Below, in pieces: positions 1-8,585 of a DNA stretch of 64,000 nucleotides. How positions within the stretch are numbered: the stretch's first letter is position 1; each line of letters starts with the position of its first letter. Both the position numbers and the translations under genes were made by a program. A model generated the notes under the pieces. That model made no database searches. It had not been told where the DNA came from and worked only from the letters and a program-made list of their open reading frames with translations. Location: assembly GCF_001601575.1 (NCBI RefSeq), contig NZ_LOHZ01000027.1, forward strand, positions 79,443-143,442, given 5' to 3'. The stretch comes from Thermovenabulum gondwanense. Lineage in GTDB: Bacteria > Bacillota > Thermosediminibacteria > Thermosediminibacterales > Thermosediminibacteraceae.

Positions 1-969
1 AATCCTTTGGATGAAAATGAGAAAAAAAGGGCAATAGAAAGGGCCAAAAGAGAACTTCCAGGTATTATCGACTTCATGAGGAAAAATGCCCCCGGTTTTG
101 AAAATGCAGAACTAGCAGGAGTTGCTCAGGAACTTTATATTAGGGAGTCAAGACATATTATAGGGGAGTATACGTTGACGGCCGATGACATATTTGAAAA
201 CAGGAATCAGGAAATAGCCGTTGCTTTTGGCAGCTATCCTATCGACTTGCAGGCACGTAAAAAGGGCATGACGGGTATTGCCCTTTGCGGTACAAATCCT
301 TACGGTATCCCTTTTGGGGTAATGGTGCCTAAAAATATAGATGGACTTTTAATAGCAAGCCATTGTGCGAGTTATGATGTAATTGCTCACGGAAGTGCCA
401 GGACCGTACCGGTCGGAATGGCTCTGGGTCAGGCAGCGGGAGTTGCTTCAAAACTTGCAATAGAAAAAAACGTTACTTTCAGGGAAATAGCTCGTTCAAA
501 CAAATTAATCAACGAACTTAGGACTCGGCTTGAAAAACAGGGTGTGGATTTAAAACCAATTAAAGTTGATAACCCCGAAAAAAATAGCTGGGCTTATCCT
601 TACATAAAAAGCCTCAGGAACAAAGCAATGCTGTCAAAGGGTTATTCCAATGATTACCGATTAGAAGATACTGCCACAATTTATACATTTTCAGGAGTAT
701 TTTTTCTTATAAACTCCCATTCTCAAATAAAAATAGATACAACTATCTTGAAAAATTATGATAAAAACTATCCCGTTAAAAAAACAGATTATATTGAGAT
801 GTTAAATAAAATTTTATCGAGCAATTATAGAAACTGGGAAGAATTGTTGAAGGAAGGCCTTGTTGATGAAAAAATATATACTCGTATTATAAAGAGTAAT
901 GATTATTTAACTAACTCCGAAGCATATGCTTTAATTGATTGCCTTGTAAAATATATACAAAATAGATGA
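1..969 (+). CDS. FAD-dependent oxidoreductase, C-terminal part (5' end outside window)
   Basis: The reading frame is open to the left edge, so this is the 3' part of a longer gene. Residues around 95-150 carry the C-terminal signature of the FAD-dependent oxidoreductase family (PF12831 type): a GIPFGVMVPK stretch followed by LLIASHCASYDVIAHGSARTV and GMALGQAAGVA, where the protein closes over the FAD. The last 120 residues begin WAYPYIKSL, resembling an S-layer-homology repeat, then become charged with no recognisable motif. The Rossmann FAD-binding N-terminus is not in view, so substrate cannot be assigned. The next gene follows after about 80 bases on the same strand, so cotranscription is possible. 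Family call is fairly safe; the SLH-like tail is inference. Confidence 0.7.
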   Translation, partial: NPLDENEKKRAIERAKRELPGIIDFMRKNAPGFENAELAGVAQELYIRESRHIIGEYTLTADDIFENRNQEIAVAFGSYPIDLQARKKGMTGIALCGTNPYGIPFGVMVPKNIDGLLIASHCASYDVIAHGSARTVPVGMALGQAAGVASKLAIEKNVTFREIARSNKLINELRTRLEKQGVDLKPIKVDNPEKNSWAYPYIKSLRNKAMLSKGYSNDYRLEDTATIYTFSGVFFLINSHSQIKIDTTILKNYDKNYPVKKTDYIEMLNKILSSNYRNWEELLKEGLVDEKIYTRIIKSNDYLTNSEAYALIDCLVKYIQNR

Positions 970-1048
970 TAATGTTGATATATAATTTTAGATGTATTAT
1001 ATCGCCTGAACGGTGAAATATTAATAAAACATGGGGTGGAAACCATAT

Positions 1049-1864
1049 ATGAACCTTCAAAAAAATTCAATAAAATTAGCCTTGATACAGATAGATATTG
1101 AAGATGGAAAAGTAGAAGATAATCTAAATAAGGTTTTAAAAGAGGTAAAACAAACCTTAGAAAAAAATAAGCATATTGATGCGGTAGTCCTGCCTGAAAT
1201 GTGGAATACAGGTTATGACTTGAAAAATCTTGATAAAATTGCGGACAACATGGGGAACCCTTGTATAGAAAACCTCCGGGAATTAGCAAGAAATTTTGGA
1301 GTTAATATAATAGCGGGTTCCATAGCCGATAAAAGGAAGGTTGAAGGCAAAACAAAAGTATACAATTCTTCCTACATCATTGATAGACGGGGAGAAATAA
1401 TTGCAAGGTACGATAAAGTTCATCTTTTCAGGCTTATGAAAGAAGATAAATTTTTAACTGCGGGGGAAAAGATGGCAACCTTTGAATTGGACGGTATAAA
1501 ATGCGGTATAGTGATATGCTATGATCTCAGATTTCCGGAATTTATTAGGAAAATAGCCCTGGAAGATATAAAAATACTTTTTGTACCGGCCCAGTGGCCG
1601 TTGCCTCGAGACAAGCATTGGAGGCTTTTAAACATTGTAAGGGCAATAGAAAATCAAATTTATGTGGTGGGTGTTAACAGAGCAGGTAGACAGGGGAATG
1701 TTATTTTCCCCGGAGCTTCCCTGGTTGTGGATCCATGGGGAGAGGTGGAGGTCGAATTGGACGATAAAGAGGCAGTTATATGCCATTCGTTAAGTTTAAA
1801 CAAGATAGAAAAAATCAGAAGATATATGCCTGTATATGATGACAGAAGACCGGATATATATTAA
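1049..1864 (+). CDS. Carbon-nitrogen hydrolase (nitrilase superfamily, omega-amidase-like)
   Basis: A 271-residue nitrilase-superfamily protein, expected to hydrolyse an amide of a small carboxylic acid in the cytoplasm. The Glu-Lys-Cys catalytic triad is visible: Glu in LPEMWNTGYD, Lys in RYDKVHLF and Cys in GIVICYDLRFPEF. The GNVIFPGASLVVDPWGE segment near the C-terminus is also typical of the Nit2/YafV branch. An in-frame ATG lies upstream at 1031, but GGGGTGG at 1033-1039 is a good ribosome binding site for the ATG at 1049, where the conserved protein begins, so I use 1049. Omega-amidase or deaminated-glutathione amidase activity is the best family-level guess; the true substrate is not determinable from sequence. 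Confidence 0.85.
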   Translation: MNLQKNSIKLALIQIDIEDGKVEDNLNKVLKEVKQTLEKNKHIDAVVLPEMWNTGYDLKNLDKIADNMGNPCIENLRELARNFGVNIIAGSIADKRKVEGKTKVYNSSYIIDRRGEIIARYDKVHLFRLMKEDKFLTAGEKMATFELDGIKCGIVICYDLRFPEFIRKIALEDIKILFVPAQWPLPRDKHWRLLNIVRAIENQIYVVGVNRAGRQGNVIFPGASLVVDPWGEVEVELDDKEAVICHSLSLNKIEKIRRYMPVYDDRRPDIY

Positions 1865-1904
1865 AAGTTTTTCATAAAAAATAAAAATACAGAGGAGGCT
1901 TTTT

Positions 1905-2171
1905 ATGAAGTGCCACACCATAATGGGAATTTTGGTGGACAACAGAAATGCCTGCGCTCCTAAGGTTCAGGAAATCTTAACCAAGCATGGATGCATCATC
2001 AAAGCAAGACTTGGGCTTCACGAAGTAGATGAAAAGCAGTGTTACGACGAAGGGCTTATTATCCTGCAGCTCTGCGGAAGCGACGGAGAAATTGAGGAAC
2101 TTCAAAGGGAGCTTAATTCCTTGGAACGGGTAAAGGCAAAAAAGTTTGTTTTGTCCTTTGAAGAATCTTAA
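1905..2171 (+). CDS. ACT-like small regulator, TM1266 (iron-only hydrogenase system regulator) family
   Basis: An 88-residue protein with the layout of the TM1266 family: a beta strand at the start (IMGILVDNRN), a helix (APKVQEILTKHG), the segment IIKARLGLHE, then a second strand-helix-strand unit ending in KAKKFVLSFEES. This is a single ACT/NikR-C-like ferredoxin fold without a DNA-binding domain. Relatives are usually annotated as putative regulators of the iron-only hydrogenase system, often next to hydrogenase maturation genes, but none is visible here. It has three Cys in addition to the common fold (CHT near the start, NACAP, KQCYD). Ribosome binding site AGAGGAGG precedes ATG 1905. It ends 4 bases inside the convergent SplB-like gene. 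Confidence 0.6.
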   Translation: MKCHTIMGILVDNRNACAPKVQEILTKHGCIIKARLGLHEVDEKQCYDEGLIILQLCGSDGEIEELQRELNSLERVKAKKFVLSFEES

Positions 2172-3190
2172 ACAAAATAGAGTATATTATATGCCGGGAA
2201 GTATTCCCGGATTTTTTCTTGGAAAAAGTTTTTGAGCTCTTCCATTACTTCGGCAGGGTAGAGGTACTTGCCGTATCCGAACTGCCCAAATTTAAAAACT
2301 CTTTCCTTTTCTTCTAAAGGCAATTTCGTCTTTGGAAATACCTGCAGTATATTTTTCTTAGCTTTTACCGTGAACCTGTGAGTGATTAACTCAAATTCCA
2401 AAGTATCCTTATACCCCTTTAAACTTTCGGCTAATTTTGATAACATTTTATCGTACTCGTATTCCCAGGCGGGGTAATAAATGATAGGCCCTATCATAAA
2501 CCCTATTTTATAATCCTTCTCTGCCAGTTTTAAAGCGGCGTTTATCCTCTCATCTAAGGATGGGGTTTTGTGTTCAAATTGTTTTATGATTGTTTCCGAG
2601 TTTATGCTGAAGCGGACCGTGATTTTTTTATTGTGTTTTGCTTCCAGGAGCGGATCCACATTTGAAAATTTGGTAACAAATCTGAAATAACCGAGCTCCT
2701 GATTTGCAAAAAATTCTATGGTTTTTTTCAAAAAACCGGTATAGATTTCCACAGGTAAAGGATCACTTGTGGCTGACCCTTCAAATAATGTTACTTCGGG
2801 AGCTCTTTTTTCCATATAATCTTTTGCCTTTTTTAGTATTTCATCTATATTGACGTATACCCTGATGTAAGGTTTTTTGCTTAGGGTTGTATTTAAATAA
2901 CAGTATTCGCATTCTCCTGGACAGCTTGTTACTAAAGGAAGCTGGTAATGGGCAGAAGGTTTGCAGGTTTCAAAATCCAGAGTGCGCCTGACGCTTACCA
3001 CTAAGGTTCTTTTAGCTTCAAAATATGCTTCCTGAGGAGTTTTTCCCGGGATTCCCGTCACCCGGTTGTGAGTCCCTATAATTTGGGTATCTACGCCAAG
3101 CTCCTGCATTTTCAAATAAATATTTTTACCGGTAGGGTATTCCAACGCATCCTTTTCGAAAAAAGCCCTTTTCGGGATGAACTCGTACAT
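2168..3190 (-). CDS. splB: SplB-like radical SAM protein (spore photoproduct lyase family)
   Basis: A 340-residue protein of the spore photoproduct lyase family. The radical SAM cluster motif CxxxCxxC is Cys90-Cys94-Cys97 (TSCPGECEYCYLN), at the same positions as in characterised SplB enzymes, and the flanking Tyr residues are also family-like. These enzymes split 5-thyminyl-5,6-dihydrothymine during spore germination. One key residue is different: the family FEAxCTSD motif reads FEGSATSD here, placing Ala140 where the H-donor Cys (140/141) is expected. It may therefore be a divergent SplB-like enzyme with different chemistry, or a less faithful lyase. Ribosome binding site AAGGAGGGAG precedes ATG 3190. 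No splA is adjacent. It ends convergently with the TM1266-family gene, overlapping by 4 bases. Confidence 0.75.
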   Translation of the reverse strand: MYEFIPKRAFFEKDALEYPTGKNIYLKMQELGVDTQIIGTHNRVTGIPGKTPQEAYFEAKRTLVVSVRRTLDFETCKPSAHYQLPLVTSCPGECEYCYLNTTLSKKPYIRVYVNIDEILKKAKDYMEKRAPEVTLFEGSATSDPLPVEIYTGFLKKTIEFFANQELGYFRFVTKFSNVDPLLEAKHNKKITVRFSINSETIIKQFEHKTPSLDERINAALKLAEKDYKIGFMIGPIIYYPAWEYEYDKMLSKLAESLKGYKDTLEFELITHRFTVKAKKNILQVFPKTKLPLEEKERVFKFGQFGYGKYLYPAEVMEELKNFFQEKIREYFPAYNILYFV

Positions 3191-3274
3191 AATTCTCCCT
3201 CCTTTTGTATTTTTCCCTTACATTTATAAACTTTTTCGGAAAGTTAATAAATTTTAAGGAGGTAATTTATACCT

Positions 3275-4708
3275 ATGAAAGAGAAATTTAAAAAGATTTC
3301 TATGAATCTTTATCAAATGAAAAATGAAGAAACTAATATCGATATTCATGTTTACTTGAGCGATAAACTTTTTAATGAATTTCTTGAAGACGAATCTTTA
3401 AGACAGCTTTACAATGCCTCAATGCTAAAAGGTGTAATAAGCCCGGTTGTGGGGATGCCGGACATCCATACAGGGTTTGGCCTCCCTATTGGCGGGGGTA
3501 TGGCAACGGACTGGCAGGAAGGAGTGGTGTCGGCAGGAGCTGTAGGAATGGATATTAACTGCGGAGTTAGGCTTATTACCACTCGTATTCCTGCAGAAGA
3601 ATTAACGAAAGAAAGATTAAGGAAAATATTAGAAATAATATCGGAATATGTACCCTCGGGAGTAGGAAAATCCAGTGCGGTAAAGGCTTTTCGGAAAATT
3701 GATTTGGAGGCTATTGCCTCTATCGGAGTCAGTTATTTTATAGATGCAGGATACGGCAGAAAAGAGGATGTTTTAAGAATAGAGGATGAGGGTAGAATAC
3801 CTTTTGCGGATGCCGGATGTGTGCCCAAAAGTGCCAAGGAAAGAGCGGATCAGTTATGTACAATAGGAGGAGGCAACCATTTTATTGAAATAGGAAGGAT
3901 AGGCAGCGTTTTTGACGAAAATATTGCTGAATTTTTTGGATTACAAAAAGGCTTCGTATATATTCTTATTCATACCGGCAGCAGGGGATTCGGCCATCAG
4001 ATTTGTACGGAGTTTTCGAAAAAGATGTGGGATAATCAGGATAAGAATAAAACCTTTGCTCCGGTAAAAGGGCTCGCATGTGCTCCCATTCATTCTAAAG
4101 ATGGGATTGAATACCTGGGTGCAATGGGTACAGCTGCCAATTACGCCTTTTGCAACCGCCAGCTTATAACTTATTTTGTCCGGGAAGCCTTCTTGAAGGT
4201 TTTTAAAAAGGATGAGAAGGAATTAGGTTTAGATGTACTCTACGATGTAGCTCACAATATAGCAAAAAAAGAAATGCACGGGGGAAAATGGTTGCTGGTT
4301 CACAGAAAGGGAGCTACCAGGGCTTTACCTGCAGGGCATCCCGATAATCCTCAGATTTATAAAAAGACGGGGCATCCCGCCGTAATTCCCGGCAGTATGG
4401 GAACCGCTTCCTATGTGGTAATAGGTCTTGAGAATAATAGGGCAACCTTCAATTCTGTGAATCACGGGGCTGGAAGGGTGATGTCCAGGAAAAGGGCAAA
4501 GGAAGAATTTACAGAAAAGGAGCTTTTAAAACAGGTGGAAAATGTGTTTATAGCTTCAAAAGACTTGAAATCTTTGCTGGATGAGGCCCCACTTGCCTAT
4601 AAGGATATCGATGAGGTGGTAAATACCCTTGTAGATGCCAAACTTACCATGCCGGTGGCAAAGCTAAAGCCCTTGGCTGTGCTTAAAGGCGAGGGAGAAG
4701 AATCTTGA
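3275..4708 (+). CDS. rtcB: RNA-splicing ligase RtcB
   Basis: A 477-residue RtcB, the GTP- and manganese-dependent ligase that joins RNA 2',3'-cyclic phosphate or 3'-phosphate ends to 5'-OH ends. The metal-binding motif GMDINCGVRL carries Asp93 and Cys96, GGGNHFIEIG provides further active-site ligands, and VNHGAGRVMSR places the His that is guanylylated near residue 397. Length and motifs are those of an intact enzyme. A strong AAGGAGG site precedes ATG 3275. It is transcribed divergently from the SplB-like gene across an 84-base intergenic region. No archease or rtcA is visible beside it, and its role in repair or tRNA metabolism in this organism is not shown by context. Confidence 0.95.
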   Translation: MKEKFKKISMNLYQMKNEETNIDIHVYLSDKLFNEFLEDESLRQLYNASMLKGVISPVVGMPDIHTGFGLPIGGGMATDWQEGVVSAGAVGMDINCGVRLITTRIPAEELTKERLRKILEIISEYVPSGVGKSSAVKAFRKIDLEAIASIGVSYFIDAGYGRKEDVLRIEDEGRIPFADAGCVPKSAKERADQLCTIGGGNHFIEIGRIGSVFDENIAEFFGLQKGFVYILIHTGSRGFGHQICTEFSKKMWDNQDKNKTFAPVKGLACAPIHSKDGIEYLGAMGTAANYAFCNRQLITYFVREAFLKVFKKDEKELGLDVLYDVAHNIAKKEMHGGKWLLVHRKGATRALPAGHPDNPQIYKKTGHPAVIPGSMGTASYVVIGLENNRATFNSVNHGAGRVMSRKRAKEEFTEKELLKQVENVFIASKDLKSLLDEAPLAYKDIDEVVNTLVDAKLTMPVAKLKPLAVLKGEGEES

Positions 4709-4797
4709 GGATTTTTTTACAAAAAAAGAAGGTTTACAAAAAAAATCATAGAAATATAATATATAGATAAGTTATAAAAACAATAACAGGAGGCGAT

Positions 4798-6576
4798 ATG
4801 TTAATGCACACCAAAAAAATCGTTGTTCTGGGTGGTGGATTTGGGGGGTTAACGGCAGCACTTACCCTGAACAAGCTTTTTAAAAAACACAAGGAAGTGG
4901 AGCTTTATCTGATCAATCGAAGCAAGGATCAGGTTTACCTAACGCAGCTCCACGAAGTAGCGGGCAAAAGAATAAAGCCCGAAGGAGTCTGTTATCCTTT
5001 GGACATAGCTCTTGAAGAAACAAAGGTTGAACTTATAGTGGACGAAATTAAAGATTTTGATTTGCAGAACAAAAAGCTTATCGGCAAAAAGGGAGAATAC
5101 GGTTTTGATTATCTTCTCTTAGCCTGCGGAAGCGAGCCTGAATTTTTCAATATACCGGGTATGCAGGAAAACTCTTTTACCCTGTGGTCCTATGAGGATG
5201 CAGTAAAGATAAGGCAGCATATCGAAGAAATGTTTGAAAAAGCCAAAAGGGAAAAGGATATCGAAAAGAGAAAAGAATTGCTTACCTTTGTAGTGGGTGG
5301 TGGCGGCTTTACCGGTATCGAAATGATAGGAGAGCTGGTAGAATGGGTGGATGAATTGGCCAAAAAAGGCGAGGTGAACAAAGAAGAAGTATCCTTGGTG
5401 GTAGTGGAAGCCCTTCCCAAGATATTACCAAACCTGGACGATTCATTAATTAATGTTTCAAAAAATTACTTGGAAAAGCATAAGGTAAGGATACTTACAA
5501 ATTCACCGATTGTTAAAGTGGAAGAGGACAAGGTAATATTAAAATCGGGAGAAGAAATAAGAACCCGTACATTAATCTGGACGGGCGGTGTTAGAGGAAG
5601 CAGTATTGCTTCAAAACTGGGACTCGCTACGGGTGGAAGAGGCAGGATTGTCGTAAACGAATATATGGAGACGAGCGAAAAGGGTATATACGCTATCGGT
5701 GACGTAGCCTTCTATACCGATGAGAAAAAGAGCGTGATGCCTGCCCTGGTAGAATCTGCTATGCAGTCAGGTGAATGTGCAGCCTATAACATATATGCCG
5801 ATATTACAGGAAAATCCAAAAAACCGTTGAAACTTAACCTGCACGGCAATATGGTATCTCTGGGAGATAGGTACTGTGTGGCGCAGGTTATGGGCAGAAA
5901 ATTAACCGGTTTTCCTGCTAAATTCATAAAACACGCAGCCGATATGCACTACCTGTATCTGGTGGGCGGTCTCGGTTTTGTAAAAGAGTACTTCAAAAAA
6001 CAGTTTGTAGAAAAGCTCAGAGACAGGTCATTTATAATAGACAATGTGAGTGTTACTACAAGTGTATTCTGGGTAGCTATATTAAGAATTTACTTGGGCT
6101 ACCGCTGGTTGCTGTCGGGATTGGAAAAAGTTCATTCGGGCTGGCTTGCGGAAGGAACAAAACTTGTGGCAGGAGCATCAACAAGCCCTATTGGCCCAAA
6201 TACGCCGGAATGGTATGTGCATTTTATGGAGAAATTTGTTTTCCCCCATGCACTGTTCTTCCAGACGTTGATTACTCTTTCGGAGCTGGCCATAGGTATT
6301 TGCCTGATATTAGGGCTTTTTACAACCCTTGCATCTTTGGGATCGCTTTTTATGCTCATTAACTTCATGATATCGGGTTCCGGTGACATGTGGTTCTTCA
6401 TGGTTACCATCGCTGTTCTTTTCTCCGGTGCAGGGCATTCCTTCGGTATTGATAGATATCTCATACCAGCCCTTATTAAATTCGGTAAAAGGATTTTAAG
6501 GGGAGGAAGACCTGTATCAAAAGGTACGCTCAATGGAGGACAGGGCAAGGGATTCCAGAGCACTCTTAACGGTTAA
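4798..6576 (+). CDS. ndh2: Type II NADH dehydrogenase with C-terminal DoxX-like membrane domain (Ndh2-like)
   Basis: A 592-residue two-part protein. Residues 1 to about 400 are a type II NADH:quinone oxidoreductase with an FAD dinucleotide site VVLGGGFGGLTAA, a second nucleotide site VVGGGGFTGIEM near residue 165 and the flavin-closing motif GIYAIGDVAF. Residues about 415-560 are strongly hydrophobic with at least four membrane segments and resemble the DoxX/TQO small-subunit fold. An NDH-2 with an extra C-terminal membrane domain is the organisation of Listeria Ndh2, which passes electrons from NADH to a dedicated demethylmenaquinone in flavin-based extracellular electron transfer. The facing polyprenyl synthase, FMN lipoprotein and UbiA genes support this role. 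An AGGAGG site precedes the start; ATG 4804 is also possible. The 3' end overlaps the convergent polyprenyl synthase by 60 bases. Confidence 0.88.
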   Translation: MLMHTKKIVVLGGGFGGLTAALTLNKLFKKHKEVELYLINRSKDQVYLTQLHEVAGKRIKPEGVCYPLDIALEETKVELIVDEIKDFDLQNKKLIGKKGEYGFDYLLLACGSEPEFFNIPGMQENSFTLWSYEDAVKIRQHIEEMFEKAKREKDIEKRKELLTFVVGGGGFTGIEMIGELVEWVDELAKKGEVNKEEVSLVVVEALPKILPNLDDSLINVSKNYLEKHKVRILTNSPIVKVEEDKVILKSGEEIRTRTLIWTGGVRGSSIASKLGLATGGRGRIVVNEYMETSEKGIYAIGDVAFYTDEKKSVMPALVESAMQSGECAAYNIYADITGKSKKPLKLNLHGNMVSLGDRYCVAQVMGRKLTGFPAKFIKHAADMHYLYLVGGLGFVKEYFKKQFVEKLRDRSFIIDNVSVTTSVFWVAILRIYLGYRWLLSGLEKVHSGWLAEGTKLVAGASTSPIGPNTPEWYVHFMEKFVFPHALFFQTLITLSELAIGICLILGLFTTLASLGSLFMLINFMISGSGDMWFFMVTIAVLFSGAGHSFGIDRYLIPALIKFGKRILRGGRPVSKGTLNGGQGKGFQSTLNG

Positions 6577-7482
6577 ATTCTCAATAGGGCTAAGGCTCCT
6601 TATAGATTTTTCAAGGATTCTTCTGGCAAATTCTTTAGAGCGTTCTATAGCCCCTGATTCAAGAACGATTTCTACTATACGGGAAGAGTTATCTTCTCCG
6701 GTCTTGATACCCTCTATTAATTGAAGGAGCGAATCCTTATAATGGGGCGACGCTATTGCTAAAAGAAGGGGTAAAGTAATTACCCCTTCTTTTATATCAT
6801 TTCCGGGGCTTTTCCCCAGGATTTCTCTGTTTCCCGTATAATCTAATATGTCGTCAATTATTTGAAAGGCTATGCCGAAATTTATACCGAAATTTTTTAG
6901 GGCTCTTATTTTATCGTTATCCGTACCGGCGATTATTCCTCCCACTTCGCAGCTGAGCCCAAAAAGAAGGGCGGTTTTTTTCTTTATTCTTTTAAAATAA
7001 TCGGTAAAGGAGATTACTTTAAATACATCTTCCTTTTGTTTTATTTCGCCTTTAACTATTTTTTCCATAACCCTGGAAAATAAATTTATTATATCAAAAT
7101 CCTTAACTGAGTAAAGAAAATTAAATGCTTTTATTAAGACGTAATCACCGGCGTACACTGCTGCATCTTTACCGAAAAGGGATTGGAGAGTTGGCATTCC
7201 TCTTCTGAATTTAGAGTCATCCACTATGTCGTCGTGAATAAGAGTGGCAGCATGAATAAGCTCAACTGCACAGGCCAAATTTAATGCTTTTGATTTATCG
7301 TAGTTTTTGCCTGCTTTAGCGCATAAAAGTAAAAGGGCAGGTCTTAACCTCTTACCCCCGCTTAAAACAGTACTATTTATAGCTTGAGAAATAAGTCCGA
7401 AATTTCCGGAAAACTGATTTCTGATTAGCGATTCCACTTCCTTTAGCTCATTTTTGATAATTTCATAGGCAGTTTTTGACAT
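6517..7482 (-). CDS. dmkB: Polyprenyl diphosphate synthase (DmkB/HepT-like)
   Basis: A 321-residue trans-polyprenyl synthase that elongates allylic diphosphates with IPP to make a quinone side chain. The first aspartate-rich motif is DDIVDD (in LIHAATLIHDDIVDDS), the second is QIIDDILDYTG, and GGKRLRPALL is the usual N-terminal substrate motif. An in-frame ATG exists upstream at 7539, but AGAGAGG followed by seven bases selects ATG 7482. In FLEET loci a second polyprenyl synthase (DmkB) makes the side chain of the quinone used for extracellular electron transfer, and the neighbours here fit that. The product could equally serve general menaquinone synthesis. A strong terminator separates it from the lipoprotein gene upstream, so it probably has its own promoter. 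Confidence 0.88.
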   Translation of the reverse strand: MSKTAYEIIKNELKEVESLIRNQFSGNFGLISQAINSTVLSGGKRLRPALLLLCAKAGKNYDKSKALNLACAVELIHAATLIHDDIVDDSKFRRGMPTLQSLFGKDAAVYAGDYVLIKAFNFLYSVKDFDIINLFSRVMEKIVKGEIKQKEDVFKVISFTDYFKRIKKKTALLFGLSCEVGGIIAGTDNDKIRALKNFGINFGIAFQIIDDILDYTGNREILGKSPGNDIKEGVITLPLLLAIASPHYKDSLLQLIEGIKTGEDNSSRIVEIVLESGAIERSKEFARRILEKSIRSLSPIENLTVKSALESLALSSIERTF

Positions 7483-7583
7483 ACAACGACCTCTCTTTTT
7501 ATATTGTTTCCTAATTAAGTTTATCATAAAATATGCCATAAGTCCCCAAACTAATTTAATAAAAATTGTCGGGAATTTCTGCT

Positions 7584-7623
7584 AAAAAAATTGAAGGCAT
7601 TTTAAATGCCTTCAATTTTTTTA
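7584..7623 (-). terminator. Intrinsic terminator of the FMN lipoprotein gene
   Basis: A perfect inverted repeat, TTGAAGGCAT and ATGCCTTCAA around a five-base loop, is flanked by A7 on one side and T7 on the other. It can act in both directions. It lies 13 bases past the stop of the minus-strand lipoprotein gene, so it should end that transcript. Confidence 0.85.
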
Positions 7624-7635
7624 CTTTTCAATGAT

Positions 7636-8457
7636 TTATTTTGCAAGAGACAGGGCTTCCGAAGCTAAGGTCTTGAATTTTTGAGTTGTTCCCGTTGCAC
7701 CGCTTACTGTATCAACAGTAGCTGGATCTTGTTTTTCTAAGAGAGATTTGCTCAAAGCCTCGTAGGCTTTTGCAGGTGTTGTTTTTGTCTGAGCTTCCAT
7801 GTTCTTTGCGTACTCTGCATTGGAGAGTTTGTAATTGGTGTTATCGTCTTTATTGATTTCATCGTAGAATACAGAAGTGATTTTTCCGTCTTTTACTATT
7901 ACCGCTACCATTGCCTTCCAGCCGTGGCTGTCAAAATCTTTTTCCATGGCTTTGTAAAGCCCATCTTTATACTGTCCCTGAGAAGTTACCTGATTTTTTA
8001 AGGCATCTGCCACAATGGCTTTAAAGTCGTTGGAGGTGCTGGTAGCACCGGAAACAGCGTCTACAGTATCAACCTTCTGTTTTGCTATCAATGATTCTTC
8101 TAAAGCCATAATGGCGTCGTGGGGGGTTGTTTTTGTCTTTGCTTTCATATTTTTTGCGTACTCTGCATCAAAAGTCTTTAATTTGCCTTCCTTGCTTATA
8201 TAATCGAAAAATACATTTGTAATCTTTCCATTCTTTACGATAACGGTGGCAATGGGTTTCCAGCCATGAGAATCGAAATCCTTTGCTTCAGCATAGTAAA
8301 CCCCGTCTTTCAGAGCTTCCTGCGCAGGCGGCGTTTGCTGTTGCTGCTGTTGTTGCTGCTGTTGTTGTTGCTGTTGGCCTTGTTTTGAAGATGAGCAACC
8401 TGCTAAGAGCGATGCAACAATTAAGAGGCATAATACTGCAGCTATAAATTTTTTCAT
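7636..8457 (-). CDS. pplA: Lipoprotein with two FMN-binding domains (PplA-like)
   Basis: A 273-residue secreted lipoprotein. Residues 1-21 are a lipoprotein signal with lipobox LLAGC (Cys21), followed by a poly-Gln linker of 14 consecutive Gln (residues 28-41). Two homologous FMN-binding domains follow, about residues 48-153 and 160-273. Each has the ApbE-type flavinylation motif: DAVSGATST with Thr139, and DTVSGATGT with Thr255, where FMN would be linked through a phosphoester. This is the architecture of Listeria PplA, the surface flavoprotein that accepts electrons from Ndh2 and quinone and reduces extracellular flavin or iron. ApbE/FmnB, needed to attach FMN, is not in the window. A GAGGAGG site precedes ATG 8457. 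The two domains arose by internal duplication. Confidence 0.88.
   Translation of the reverse strand: MKKFIAAVLCLLIVASLLAGCSSSKQGQQQQQQQQQQQQQQTPPAQEALKDGVYYAEAKDFDSHGWKPIATVIVKNGKITNVFFDYISKEGKLKTFDAEYAKNMKAKTKTTPHDAIMALEESLIAKQKVDTVDAVSGATSTSNDFKAIVADALKNQVTSQGQYKDGLYKAMEKDFDSHGWKAMVAVIVKDGKITSVFYDEINKDDNTNYKLSNAEYAKNMEAQTKTTPAKAYEALSKSLLEKQDPATVDTVSGATGTTQKFKTLASEALSLAK
8335..8376 (-). repeat. CAA/CAG trinucleotide tract encoding 14 glutamines
   Basis: Fourteen consecutive CAA or CAG codons in the lipoprotein gene encode an uninterrupted glutamine run between the lipid-anchored Cys and the first FMN domain. The mixed codons make it an impure microsatellite. It probably acts as a flexible tether across the cell wall; its length may vary between strains. 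Confidence 0.9.
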
Positions 8458-8585
8458 AGAAAAACCTCCTCATAATCTTTTTATTATTAGTTTTTATTTT
8501 TAATCTATTAATTATATTATACGGAAATAAGAAAAATCCTCCTCGTTTGGCAAAAATTATTTTTAATAATCACTATCACAAGGTT

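Noticed and set aside
8335..8376. CRISPR or satellite array at the CAA/CAG tract
   Set aside because: The unit is a three-base codon repeat inside a coding region with no spacers.
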